Shown here piece by piece: positions 1 to 11,220 of a stretch of 27,909 nt of DNA (its first letter is position 1; every line of letters starts with the position of its first letter). The notes beneath the pieces are model-generated. The model did no database searches and was not told the DNA's origin. It saw only the letters and a list, made by a program, of their open reading frames with translations. Position numbers and translations under genes: made by a program. Source of the stretch: Seison nebaliae (lineage: Eukaryota; Rotifera; Pararotatoria; Seisonacea; Seisonidae); contig JALJEE010002358.1 in the NCBI GenBank assembly GCA_023231475.1, forward strand, positions 1-27,909. The letters run 5' to 3'.

Positions 1-416
1 CGAACAAATGTGTTGATCGGCCAATTTGCAGGGTTGAAAAAAGTTTCGGCATTCTTTTCATCAAATTTGACGATGAAATATTTTGTAGAACTTTGGGAAT
101 CATCCATTTGCTCACGTCGAAGTCTCCATAAATCGAGGAAAGGCATGTCCTTATCACACATAAATTTGGCCACCATATTCAAATCTATATTGTGAACGAC
201 ATTTCTAATGATGACGGCCTTTGTCTGAACGAAAGGTTTTCGTTCCCTACCTTTAAAGGTTTCGGAAACGCTTTCACCGGAGAAGAAAGAGGTCGTAGAA
301 CGGTGAGATTTTGACTTCATAAACTGTAACCTATTGTTCGACAGTTTAGTTATTTCTACTTTCTTCACTTTTTGTTTATTCGTTTTGTTCGAGGAGGTCT
401 TCCTCTGGACCTTTTG
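1..416 (-). mobile_element. LINE ORF1 fragment with RRM-like domain (partial, runs off the window start)
   Basis: On the minus strand one frame is open from a stop near 417-419 to the window edge. Its first part is basic (rich in K, R, S, T) and its second part (about 1-215) reads like the RRM-like domain of LINE ORF1 proteins, with motifs such as AVIIRNV, LDLWRLRRE, YFIVKFDE and FFNP. The same order of motifs (VLITNF, VKLWRMK, FIIRMSVD, FLNP) occurs in the LINE ORF1 at 26590-26864, so the two are related though clearly diverged. I infer a truncated copy of a LINE of the ORF1-RRM/APE class. It is partial because the window cuts it, so its true ends are unknown. Confidence 0.6.
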
Positions 417-1674
417 TTATCGGATTGATCCTTGACAGTAGGAGCATTAGTGCCAAATACGGTCAGATTAGTAGAATCAGATGAAGGAATGTAAGATCAG
501 ACGTACCTGTACCCTTTTCCATTCTATTTCTATTCTCTTTTCGATTCTGATTTATGGTAAAAAAATGTTTATAATGTCAATTTTTGACATTTATGATATG
601 ATTATGAAAGTGCTTCGGCATAACTCCTATCTTTTAAATCCTTTTGCCGTTCGTCGAAACCTAAATAGATAACATTACTCTCTTTTAACGTGTATAATAT
701 GATTATGAACGATAATATTTGAAGCACCCAACAAATGATCGTGAATTTCTACGGATTATTTTTTTTGACTAAAAAATAGACCTAATGAAGAATGTCTTAC
801 ACTTTTCTTTGTGGTGAAAAATTTTGTTGCTTAACTTTTTTCTGAATAAAAATTTAACCCAAAAAAATTTTTTTTCCCAATTTTCAATATTAAATTTCTT
901 TAGAATAAACGATCGTATCTATCTATCTAAACCAAATTTCAATAAAGTCTGACGACAAAAAGTGCACGAAAATCAGGCATAAACTTTAAAAAAAAACTTT
1001 ATTTGGCAACTGTTATTTAGTTTGGCCTATTTCACTCCACATGACATTCCACTTACCTTTTTCATACAAGGTAGATATTTCTCCACAAATTGAAATTTTA
1101 GGATTTAAAATTTTCTCTAAATTACTGCACTTAAATTGCTCAAAATTTTTAAGGCTCCATAACTTTTTTATTCGAATTGTGAGGATAAAAGTAAGAATAC
1201 CATGATGATCACTGTCAAATTCTACATCTTATGTATTTAAAAAAACCTTTGTAGTAAGATAGTTCTTTTTTTGTCGCACTGTGTAATCAACAAACCTCTT
1301 AACCTATAATATTTTCCTATATTTTTTAAAAACTACAGAACTATATACCTTATAGTAAATGATTTATTTACACAAATAGAACAGAATAATGATGGTGCAA
1401 ATAGAAAAAGTGTAAGGGCACAACGTAATACAAACGCTTATTCATTTACTTACTGTTAGTTACCATAATATTATTGTTCTTCAGAAGCTGCTCAACCTTA
1501 TTGATCGTCACTGTAAAACAAGTAGTAACTACTATTTCCAATGCATTGTGATTGTTCGGGAAATGACGCCCGATAATTCTATAGAGAGAATTTTTAATTT
1601 ACATCAAACAATTGATGTAAATAATTAAATGGTTTAATCATTAAATACTTCCTTCTTTCTTCTTTACTCAGTAA
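417..1674. other. Intergenic, AT-rich; 3' flank of WDR81
   Basis: I see no convincing gene here. Open frames are short, AT-driven and lack family motifs. A short (TATC) run lies near 917-930. On the minus strand an AATAAA signal (plus-strand tttatt, 1363-1368) lies about 310 bp past the WDR81 stop and could end that transcript. A hairpin at 1597-1622 is listed separately. Confidence 0.6.
1597..1622. repeat. Perfect hairpin, 11-bp stem and 4-nt loop
   Basis: The arm ATTTACATCAA is followed by the loop ACAA and the exact reverse complement of the arm. It lies about 50 bp beyond the WDR81 stop, inside its presumed 3' UTR. In AT-rich DNA it could be chance, but the stem is perfect. Confidence 0.6.
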
Positions 1675-4600
1675 CTAATAGAGTAAATTAACTGTTCCGT
1701 TATCATAAGCGACGACAATTACTTCATTCAACGGAAGATAAATATGAGTCGTTGGATGAATCTTGGCCGCAATTTTTTTGGGGAAATTCGTCAATAGTTT
1801 TTGGGATTCTTCAGACAACTGAAAACATTAAAACTCAGAAATTATATTAAAATCTAAAGTGAACTTGGTAAGTTGATCGATTGGATGAATTTTGTAAAAC
1901 TTCAAAATGATTGATTGACGTTAAAAGTGAATAACGATCATCACTCAATCGATGAGTAGAAGTAATACGATTTAATGACGTTGTTTTCCAAGTACTATAT
2001 TGATACTTCAATTGAGGATGTTGCATTTGAAATGAATTATAATAATGATTTCGATATATGGGACATGTAGACCATAATCGACAATATCCATCATCGCTCA
2101 TAGTTAAAAGTTCGTGTTGTCCACCTGTCCACATTATAAATTGGCAATTCCTTGCAAAGAAATCACTATTTCTTAATTCATCTCCATCACCTCCTAAGAA
2201 ATCGTCAACATCTGCTTCTAATGATTGTTTATAAAGAAATGGTTGGAATTCACAAAGAATTTTCTGTTCTCGAACGTCAAATATGCGAACAGTATTCGAC
2301 GATTCATTGTTGGTTGAAAGAAGTGCAATTTGGTTGAATTCTTCACTATAATCTGTAGCAATGACAATATCATTAGAATATGTGGTGCGTCCAATGTCAT
2401 CAATATATCTCATCCTCATATCGAAACGTTGGAGATCTCCATTATCCATCACGATTAGAGCTGTATGAGAATCGATGTTAAATAACTTTCTGTATTCAAC
2501 AGGTAATTGTGGAGATGATCGGAAGAAGTCGGTAGATTTTGTGATAATTTTTTTCCGATAAGTTTCAATTGGAAAAATACTATTGTCGTTTTTCGATTCT
2601 TCATCAAATTCAAATTTCACTTGAACGTTTCTCTTTTTGAGATGTCGATTATTAAATGAACTTATACGTCGATTTTGCATCAAATCCCAAATCTGTGAAA
2701 GTTTTGTGATTAATAGAATAAAAAATTCGAAAATATAAAGTATCTACTTCTAAATGAGTTGGATCGATAGACGCAACTCTTTTTGTCGCTTGGAAGTATA
2801 ATAGATCGACAATTGATGTTTGGTGGATATCGGAGAATGTTGAGAAAGATTTTGACGGTGACGTTTCTACCGTTGTTAAAGTAGATGGAATGGGAAATTT
2901 ATCAGAAATAGTTCGTTTCCTATGAACGACATCTAAAATAACAGCAAGTATAATAAAGAAACAGCAAATAAGACTTATAATAATGACGAACTGGTTAAAT
3001 TTACTTTTCGTTTTTTGTTTAATTGTGACGATTGTATATTCAAATGTTTCTCCTCTTCCATATCATTTTTATTCAGAGTAGTAAACATATTCCATAAATC
3101 GATAGTTCCATCACTTCTCCCGATAATTAAACTTGTCTCATTTTCAATTTCTTTCAATGTTCTGATCTGCGTTTGATATTCTGGAAACAATACATAATGA
3201 TAAACTTAAATTATAAGTCATTAAATAAAATTTAACGTTGAAAAGTTGAAATTATTTTATTTTTTAGAATTTTTTCACAATTTTCTTCTCTTAAATCAGT
3301 GAAAGAGTTCTTGAAAAAGTTTGAATATTCTGAACAATCTAAAGAAAAATTTCTGATGTTACGAAATCGATCAAGTGATGCCGTTTTGATCGGTAAATGA
3401 ATTTGAATGGTATTCAATGAAGAATCATCAGAATGATTAATGGAAATTATTTGTTGATATTTATTGAGAAAATTAATCTGGTTTGATCCAAAAATTAAAT
3501 CGTCTGCATATTTCTTTCCGACACCGGCACATGTTAATAGATATAAATGTTGTAACATATCCATATTGGAATAGCAACGTTGAATTTCATGGTATTTATC
3601 TTCATCAATTATTAAATAACTTTCCAGAAAGTTTCGACTATTTCCATTTCCATTGTGTTCGGTTCTTATCGAAAGTGAAGATGATGGACTTCTTGGAATG
3701 GACATTGGAATAATTTCAGAATTTGCAGGTTTTAATTTAAGTGCAGATTGATCGGTTGATTTCGTCAAAAGAAGAGTGATACTTCTCATATTCTGTTTAT
3801 TTGGTCGCCCAGTAATGGAGGATGAATTATTTGAATTCTCATTATCTTTAAGTTCGTCTTGTTCATTTAACATTTCTTTTGGAATGACGATTGGAAAGAG
3901 AACATTAGAATATATAATATTTTCAGTTTTATAAAAAATATTTGATTCACAATTCTCTTGAATAAATGAAGCATCATCATTCAATCTTTTTAAATGATCA
4001 ATAATTGTTAAATCGATATTTGAATTGTTATTCGACGATTGGTTTTCATGGAACTTCTCGAAATTCATCTGGAGACATTTCAATGAACTTTGAGCATTGA
4101 GTGATAGACGAATATCATCTTGTCGATTGAAATTCTCCTTTCGTTCTTCATAGAGTGTGAACAGTATGAGTGGTGTAAATACCAAACGAAAGAATGGAAT
4201 GATTTTATAAGATTCCAATGTCCGAATAGAATTGACCGAACCGAAAATTTGACAGATAACCGAGAGCATTGTAACGAATTTCACTAGTAATTGTTGACGA
4301 TGTTTCAATGAAATTGAGATTGTCATTTTATGTAACTGGAAATCGTTGTCCTGATCAATATTTAATATATTCGTTTCGTCATCATCATCGTCATTTTCCA
4401 AATGTGATAATTGGACAATCTTCACATTGAGAATATGCATGAGAATTGGAAGAAGTATGACATTTGAGAAGTTATCTTTTGCATCACTTTCGAAAAATTG
4501 AATTAATGAATGATATTCTAATTTGTGAAGACAATTCGTCACCGTATCCATGGCAACGATGATATCTGTAATTGATAATTCGATTGATGGTATCAGCACA

Positions 4601-7143
4601 TGTTTCAAGTTTGGAATATAAAATATTTTGATGAGTTCATTTCCATAAAACGAGAGAATATCTAACAGGAAATATTGCCAATAATAAACATTAACATCAT
4701 CTTCGAAAACGATTGTCTCTTTCACTTTCGGAGAAATTATTGAAGATAAATGTTTCGATTGAGATGATTTATCAATAAACTTCAACAATTTCACTTCATC
4801 ATTCTCTTTATATGACGAGGAGATGATGTGAAAGAGATTTGAATAAATGAATTTCATACTCACCAATGGATCCAAATCGATAATTAGATGGAATAAGAGA
4901 GAATATAATAATCCACATAATTCCTCATCTTCCAAATTAGTTTTCAATAATAAAAATATTTCTTTGAGTTGCCAATCTAAATAGTATTCGAGACCGAAAA
5001 CTGACCGCAAATAAGATTGAATAGGCAATGAATAAATAAATTTTCGAGAATCCACTTCTATTCGTAACAATTTCAATGTTTTCATCAAAATTTCTTTGTC
5101 AGTAATATGACGGATTAGATTTAATTTCTCATTATCTTCCAATAATTTCCAGAAATTCATCGGGTGAATCAAACAGAAAATTTTTTCAAGATTTTTATCA
5201 CCTGAGGAAATTGTCTTGAAATAATTATAATCAATAAATTGTTCGGTTGGAAGAATTGATCGATAGGTAACAGGAAACGATTCCTCTAATTGAAAAATGA
5301 GAAGATTATGTAAATTTTCCCAAAGTTTCTTTGAATTGAAATTTTCATCCATTCGTAATTTATTCACAATTTCTTCTAATTTCATTTGATATCTTTTAAT
5401 TCTCTCATAAAACGTTGTTGCTTTATAGATGTCATCAGACAAGAGATGACAAGATTTTAATAAAATTTCTTTACAATAATTCCCATGACTTGAACATTCA
5501 TCACAATTTCTATTAGTTTTTTCGATATCCCAATTGATTAATTTATGATGAATAATTTGAAATGATTCGTAAATTAAATGGAAAATTGGTTGAAAATATT
5601 TCGATATTATTTCACTTTTGATCGAATTAAAAATCTTTTTAAATTTTTTAGAGTCTTCTAATTTTGTTGACGGTTTTAACCGTTTCGATGTATGAGCTGT
5701 TTTAAAAAGTATTCGATGTTGACGTTCAACAAAAATGTTTGAATGGACAGAAGCATTTTGTAATAACATTCCTTCTCCGAAAATGAGATCAATCCATAAA
5801 TGAAGATTAGTTTCAATATATAGATCGTTATTTAATAAATTAATCGATTTTTCACATATTTCAAATTCGTCAATTATTCCATCCTCTCCATCTTCCACTA
5901 ACAGATGAGTCATATCTTTATGAATTGATCGGAAAATTTGAGGATTTCCATATAAATCAATAATCGATTCACAAGGCGAATTAGCATAGAGAGCAGAAAG
6001 TGAAGATGGATATTCTTTCGGTTCCCAAATCTTCCGACATTCTCGTTGAAGGATGAGTCGATCGATTGATCTTGCACAATAAGTGTAGAAAGCATGATTC
6101 GATATTATACTTTCAGTAATATGATGTGGAATTGTTGTATGTGTTAGTTTATTATCTATTGGTCTACTGATTTTCATTCGACTTGTATGATTTTCGAGTA
6201 ATGATTCATATAAATTATTCATCAGATTTTCTCCTTTGTTCAATTGAAATTTCGATTTGGTAAGATCGCGATTAGCAATAAAATTTCCATCGTCATTTAT
6301 CTCATAATCAGTGATCCATGGCATAATGACATAATTCGTATAATCCTTCTTCAATTCATCAAATTCTCCTCTTTCGTCTGCTGATAAACGACGTCCACTC
6401 AATCGATTTAGAATCAATAAATAAACAAAATTACTTATCTCATTTTCTGCCCAAGAAGTTTCGAAATATGATAAATTGTCAATGGTTAAAAATGATATAT
6501 CTTCATAAAATCGACGAATAATTTCGAAACAATTTTTCTTTTTATTCTTTAAATTTTCCATCAATTCAATTTGAAATGTATCAATCAATTTTGACAATAA
6601 TTCATCTTTTAATATTTTTCTACGACAAACAGAATTAGAAGATAATCGATTATCATCAACCGGTTTTCTATTAATTCTATTAACTTCCATTAGAACATTT
6701 CCATTTTTATCTATAAATAGATTATTTGAGGGAATGTCCAATATGAAAATTTCATCATTCAATAATTTCAATAAATCAATTATCATATGAAATAATTGAA
6801 AAAGAGAATAATGAAAACGATGAATATCAACAGATTCATTTCCAATCGTTTTATTAAATGCTATTCCATTCAAGTATTCCTTTAAAGATTTCCATCTAGT
6901 TCGATTTTTTGTAGAATTTTTGATTAATAAATTTTTATAAGAGACTATATGAATATTGTCAAGCGAATAAGAAATTAATAAAGTTTTCTCCGACACTTTT
7001 CCTGTGTCTTTATTCTTTGAAAAATCATCACTTTTCAATTTATCCACGAACTAACAATGAGATTATTAAGAAGTTCATTAAAAGAAAGATATATCATCCA
7101 AACAGCTAACGTTCGAGTTGAAAAATGTATTGATCTTATTCAT
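1675..7143 (-). CDS. WDR81: WDR81: BEACH and WD40 repeat endosomal protein, six exons
   Basis: WDR81 (with WDR91) controls PI3P levels and endosome maturation, and takes part in selective autophagy. My model joins 7143-7111, 7050-3237, 3180-2992, 2932-2748, 2692-1865 and 1818-1675, in phase throughout, giving about 1730 aa (human WDR81 is about 1940). The second exon alone encodes about 1270 aa. Family signatures: ISNFVYLLILNRLSGRR, then MPWITDYE, LTKSKFQLNKGE, the BEACH-like IPHHITESI, KEYPSSLSALY, NPQIFRSIHKDM and LHLWIDLIFGEGM (roughly residues 210-440). After a long helical middle region come C-terminal WD40 blades: IGRSDGTIDLWN (exon 3), an exon 4/5 junction giving THLEIWDLM, and a last exon ending VVAYDNGTVNLLY, like the end of vertebrate WDR81. 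The start codon is inferred: no ATG opens the long exon, and the 33-nt first exon (starts MNKINTFF) restores one in phase. The exon 3 donor (2991) was chosen to keep the frame; a GTAAAT at 3004 would break it. Confidence 0.88.
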
Positions 7144-7763
7144 TTTGTTAATAGAATATCATCACTCTCATTGACAATAGTCACATGATTTATTTAATTA
7201 AAATTTTTAAATTAATATCCATAATTTCTGAAGCTTTCCTTTTAAGGATAGTAATAGTTGATGGTAATAATTTTTTATACAGAATTGTATATAAAAAATA
7301 CATATCTACATCTGCATATAGAATAAAAAAGGCCAAAAACCTGGTGTAATAGTTCGACTAAGGATAAAAAAAATTATACATCTCTTTAACTTTATTTTTC
7401 CTATTTCCATGATTTTTTTGGAGTCAAACGGTGAATGCGAACGCGTACCATTCCTTTGTAAGATTTGTCTGAAAATATTATAACATTTTCAGGAATGCAT
7501 AGAATTTTGTATGTGTGATACGCACTGTATGATATAATACGTTAAACTGAAATTTTGTGGATCATTTTCAAGACGTTAACATCTACCGTCATGTGGGGCA
7601 AAATGGGACACTTAAGTGTCCCATTTGTGGTACCGTCATGTGGGGTCATATGTAGTATTGAGAATTCTCAATAAGCTTCTTTTTATTTGAGTATAAACCA
7701 TTTTTATATTAATAATAGTTAATAATAAACGATTTGTTAATATTAATTTTAATATTTTATATG
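7144..7763. other. Intergenic 5' flank of WDR81
   Basis: AT-rich with no supported gene. It should hold the WDR81 promoter near its left end, but no clear element stands out. The compound palindrome at 7584-7645 is the only clear structure and is listed separately. Confidence 0.5.
7584..7645. repeat. 26-bp perfect palindrome framed by 15-bp direct repeats
   Basis: The segment 7601-7626 is a perfect palindrome (half-site AAATGGGACACTT). It lies between two identical copies of taccgtcatgtgggg, at 7584-7598 and 7631-7645. Direct repeats around a palindrome suggest either a compound binding site or a tiny insertion with duplicated flanks. Function unknown. Confidence 0.75.
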
Positions 7764-8165
7764 TGTGAAATTGTCTTTTCCGACACGGCTATTTCCTGGA
7801 TTGTACGAATGTGATGAACCATCATAGATCAAAAAGAAAATCTGTAATTCAATTTCAATTAGAAAAATCTTGATCCATATGTATGCAAACGTTCGAACGT
7901 TGGAGATCTCCAACTCACGCTTGAATAATTTGAAATTTTGATGTTGGAAGACGTGGAGAATTTTGAATGATTTATCAGAAATGGAAGAAGGTACTAGAAA
8001 ATTAGAAAATCATCATCGGATTTATGATCTTTTAGAAGACAAAAATCCAAATTATGGTCGGTTCCAATTTTGTTCTGTCCTGTTGATTAAGGTGCGAATG
8101 GAAAAGTGTTGTCCATCCTGAACTAAATGTTTTCCTCAGGTTAAGAGAAAAATTTAATAAGAAGT
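7764..8165 (-). pseudogene. Decayed partial duplicate of the USP7-C-terminus-like gene at 11982-13570
   Basis: Alignment by eye shows a diverged copy of 12160-13000. Shared stretches include catcggatttatgat, gtgttgattaa-gtgcgaat (as attaaggtgcgaatgg here), and ttgtccatc-tgaactaaatg; also tatcagaaatgg-ggaag and atgcaaacgttc near 7880-7990. The copy matches parts of exons c, e and f and the introns around them, but about 385 bp (12460-12845, covering most of exon d) is missing. Keeping intron sequence makes it a segmental duplicate, not a retrocopy. In the minus-strand frame of exon f the copy reads YDGSSHSYNPG where the intact gene has YDCPSRSYNSG, but flanking frames are disrupted, so I call it a dead fragment. 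Confidence 0.7.
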
Positions 8166-8711
8166 AAATGTCAAACTTTCCTGAAAAATGAAGAATGAAC
8201 AAAAACTCTGAAAATTGAAGAGAAAAAATTTATTTATTTGTTAAATACTAAATAACATTATTTTGAAGTAGGGCGTGGAAGGTAAATTAACCGTTAAAAA
8301 TCATGTAGTGGTTTTTTTGCTGATGCTCGTGCTTAACTTAAACTTTTGAAACTTTCATTTCAAATTGTATCCTACCTCCTTTTCATCTCTCTTTCCATAT
8401 CTCAGTGAATCCATCTCTCTTCCATCGAACTATAGTAACTATAGTATAATTCGATAATTGTAGTTAAGTCTACTAAAACTGAATTATCCAAATGTGACAT
8501 TTCCTTGAATTTCAGTTTGATTGTCAAATAATTTTTACGGCATATCCCGATTCTCAACGTCTGATTAACCAAGTGGAATTGAGTGGATATTTTTATTTAA
8601 GATGGTTTTGCAATCTTATAGTAAAATCAGATATTATGCGATATTCATAGAAATTATGTTCGTTTAGAAATTATTATAGTTTATTAGTCATCGATATCAC
8701 CATATCGCACG
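8166..8711. other. Intergenic, AT-rich
   Basis: No supported gene. An AATAAA on the minus strand (plus-strand tttatt, 8680-8685) lies 27 bp beyond the stop of the peptide gene ending at 8712 and is its likely polyadenylation signal. Confidence 0.5.
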
Positions 8712-9078
8712 TTAGCCAGTCAGGGCTCCAATTGCTGGTCGTATAACGCTTATTGGAACATGTCTAATGAATCGTCTTATTCTGCGTCCCCATCCACGTC
8801 CTTTCGTCTATGGTTGTTAAAATATTATGTTGACACAAAATTGTGGTTTAATTTGAAATAATTATTATATATCTATTATATAATTAATAGATTAATCTAA
8901 CCCCATTGCCTGCTATACTTTCAGGAAATCTTGAGAGAAAAGGATCTAATCTGTCGTTTAGAACATCGTTATCCTGAAAATGATCATTACATCATCATAA
9001 TAAAGATAAAAGAACTTCAATAACATAGGAAAATGCACAACCTAAACAAACCATTAATGTTATGAGAATAAATTTCAT
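8712..9078 (-). CDS. Cationic peptide precursor A (signal, acidic propiece, basic amphipathic peptide)
   Basis: Three exons, 9078-9016, 8973-8902 and 8807-8712, all joined in phase 0, give 76 aa. Exon 1 is a signal peptide (MKFILITLMVCLGCAFS, then YVIE). Exon 2 is a 24-residue acidic propiece starting DNDVLND and containing FPES. Exon 3 is a 31-residue peptide starting TKGRGWGRRIRRFIR, with seven Arg, one Lys, no acidic residue, one Trp at position 6, Pro at 18 and 24, and a C-terminal Gly that could be an amidation donor. This is the architecture of a secreted linear antimicrobial peptide: an N-terminal basic amphipathic segment, a Pro hinge, and a hydrophobic tail. Gene B at 11221-11546 is a clear paralogue with the same exon lengths for exons 1 and 2. 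I do not recognise a named family. Antimicrobial function is inferred from composition; a neuropeptide or toxin-like role is possible. Upstream TATA at 9119-9126, AATAAA 27 bp past the stop. Confidence 0.75.
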
Positions 9079-9118
9079 TTTAATTTTATAAACTGTTTGT
9101 TCAAGAAAAATGTACCTA

Positions 9119-9126
9119 ATTTTATA
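9119..9126 (-). promoter_or_regulatory. TATA box of cationic peptide gene A
   Basis: TATAAAAT on the minus strand, 41-48 bp upstream of the ATG at 9078. The spacing suits a very short 5' UTR and matches the arrangement at the two neighbouring small secreted genes. Confidence 0.5.
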
Positions 9127-9866
9127 GTAACAGAGGTTTGCGTGAAACCGTTAAATTCTTCAAAAAAACAATGGTTTTCTTTATGTTCCCAAATTACTTT
9201 ATCATTTCAAATTATTATGAAAAACTTTAACAATACAATTATAATTGAATTATTACTTTTTGACAAATAGATCTAAAAGTTTACTGATTAACAATCCGAA
9301 CATGAAGATCTCATGCTGATAATTATTGTCCCGATCATCATCAATAGAGAAATTGTAAAAGAAGTGCTTTGAGAGAAGTGAGAGAAGTTGAATAAACTTC
9401 TGTTATTCATGAATTGTTTTTAGCATCAATAAAACAATTACTATTTGAGAAATATAAATTACAATAACATTATGATGATCGAACCAACACTAACAAATAA
9501 GGTCAAGTAATCAATTATTTTGAAATTTTAACTATTTTATTTTAATTTGTATGAGTAAAACAAAAATGTGCAAAAAAAATAAATTGGAAGAATAAAATAG
9601 TTAATGTGAACTTTTGTCTTCAGAAATTTGGATGACAAAAATCTGTGAAATTCTTATATGATAAAGATTCTCTTTAACCGCTATACGAACAGGAACCTTC
9701 ATACATTTTGAGTGTATTTTCATATATTGGGCATTAATGACAATTTACATTAGTAAAAATTTATCAGGGTTGATTATGTAACAAGTAAAAATCTCAAAGA
9801 AACATAATATATTTATAAGAGAAGCATAATATTCAAGGAATAGTTTGTCAATAATGATGAAAGAAA
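9127..9866. other. Intergenic between peptide gene A and the sushi-like gene
   Basis: AT-rich. The only notable open frame is a 40-codon ATG-started one on the minus strand, 9723-9601 (begins MKIHSKCMKVPV). It has no signal peptide, no splice context and no family motif, so I do not call it a gene. Confidence 0.4.
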
Positions 9867-10210
9867 TTATTTGCAGACTAATGATTTTTCTTCTAGTTTT
9901 CCATTAACGCAGTATACTTTATCTTCTTCGAGCTTTTTAGTCTTATCTTGACATTCAAATAAGACATATCCACCTTCAGGCAATCCCGGGTCCATATTGG
10001 TATTTTTCCCATAATTTAATTCTATTATCTGCATAGTTGTTTCGTCATGAGGGTATAACCATGGTTCTTCACAATTCTTTGTATCTGCATAAATGAAAAG
10101 AATAGTAAAATGTTGTTGTAAGTTGGGTAAAAATTTGTAAAATTTTAAATATAACCAGTGAATTTTCCACAAATTGAAATGATTGTTACTAAAATTAAGA
10201 TAAACTTCAT
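9867..10210 (-). CDS. Small secreted protein with one sushi/CCP-like domain
   Basis: Two exons, 10210-10156 and 10084-9867, joined across a 71-bp phase-1 intron (GTTATA...TGCAG), give 90 aa. Exon 1 encodes a clear signal peptide (MKFILILVTIISICGKFTG). The mature part has four cysteines in sushi/CCP order: KNCEEPW near the start, then a Gly-rich turn and YVLFECQ, then VYCVNGKLE, and finally LVCK at the C-terminus. This mirrors the CCP pattern (Cys, G..V.F.C, C..NG.W, Cys), although the usual Trp after NG is replaced. The CCP fold binds proteins or glycans and is common in complement-like and adhesion proteins; a single-domain secreted form could be an opsonin, inhibitor or salivary protein. 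It lies between two cationic peptide genes in the same orientation, and its signal peptide begins MKFILI like theirs, so shared expression is plausible. Choosing the ATG at 10210 gives the only signal peptide in reach. Confidence 0.72.
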
Positions 10211-10249
10211 TTTTCTTGTTGGTATAGTGTTCGCAGTTATTATCATTTG

Positions 10250-10257
10250 CTTTTATA
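10250..10257 (-). promoter_or_regulatory. TATA box of the sushi-like gene
   Basis: TATAAAAG on the minus strand, 40-47 bp before the ATG at 10210. It is the best TATA match upstream of this gene. Confidence 0.5.
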
Positions 10258-11220
10258 CTAATTCTATGGATATTTCTCCATAATATTTGTTCGTTAAATC
10301 GTATTATATTGTCATTTTTCAATTTGTTCGATATGTTCCTAAAATATTGTACAACGCCATATTGTTTAGTTCGTTTCTCGTTTTTTAACTAATTTGTCTT
10401 TCTAACTGCACCTGAAATGTACATCAGTTTCAAACATACTCGGCTTTGCCAATCCATTGTTGTTTATGATAAACAATAACAATTCAATTATTTCAACAAA
10501 CTTTTATATGATCAGAATTGCCAGAAACATACTTATTCACATAACTTACTTCCGGGAGCATGTTCCATTATTTCTCCTTTCAATATAATAATCATGTTGC
10601 ATTTCAAATAACATATTCGTTTTTAAAATTTCACGTATAATTTTGAAGTTCCCTAAACTTTTTATTTTATGTTTCAAAATGATTTATAATATTTTATTCA
10701 TTCTCAACTGCTAACAGTCAAATTCTAAAATTACGCGAAATCAATATTTTAAAATACTTTAATCATATAGTTAGTAAGCATGATATAAAGAATAAGAACT
10801 ATTAATTGGAATGAGTTTGATTAATTTGAATTAAATTCTCTTCAACTGGTATCCTGGTTCAACGAATGCCTCTACTGGTAAATTCTCTTCTTCTATCCGA
10901 ATTCAGTTATCTACTGTATACTTAAAATAAAATGGACAAATTGTATTTTTGCCCTTACTTTCAAATTGTTGAAACGTTCGAACTTTCGTATACAGTTATG
11001 AGATTCCACGTACCCTTTACCCTAGTGGACTGGAGCAATAGAAAAAGTTGTCAGGTAACTGAAATCTACATTACAAATAAGATTTTCATGGATATAATCA
11101 ACTAATGTACAGAAAAAACATTTATCTTTAAACATTTATAATGAAATTAAATAAAAAATTGTGCTGATTAAGAAGTTAGTTAATTATTTTAAATGATTAA
11201 TATATGATGCCCCTGTACCA
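10258..11220. other. Intergenic, AT-rich
   Basis: I see no gene with motif, signal peptide or splice support. The stretch is the upstream region of the sushi-like gene and the 3' flank of peptide gene B. Confidence 0.45.

Noticed and set aside
2933-3004. Hydrophobic stretch (IIISLICCFFIILAVIL) readable between WDR81 exons 3 and 4
   Set aside because: It is intron sequence read through: T-rich introns translate as hydrophobic residues, and WD40 blades on both sides join in phase when it is removed.
9601-9723. Minus-strand 40-codon ATG frame (MKIHSKCMKVPV start)
   Set aside because: Looked like a possible third small peptide, but has no signal peptide, no propiece-like exon and no similarity to genes A or B.
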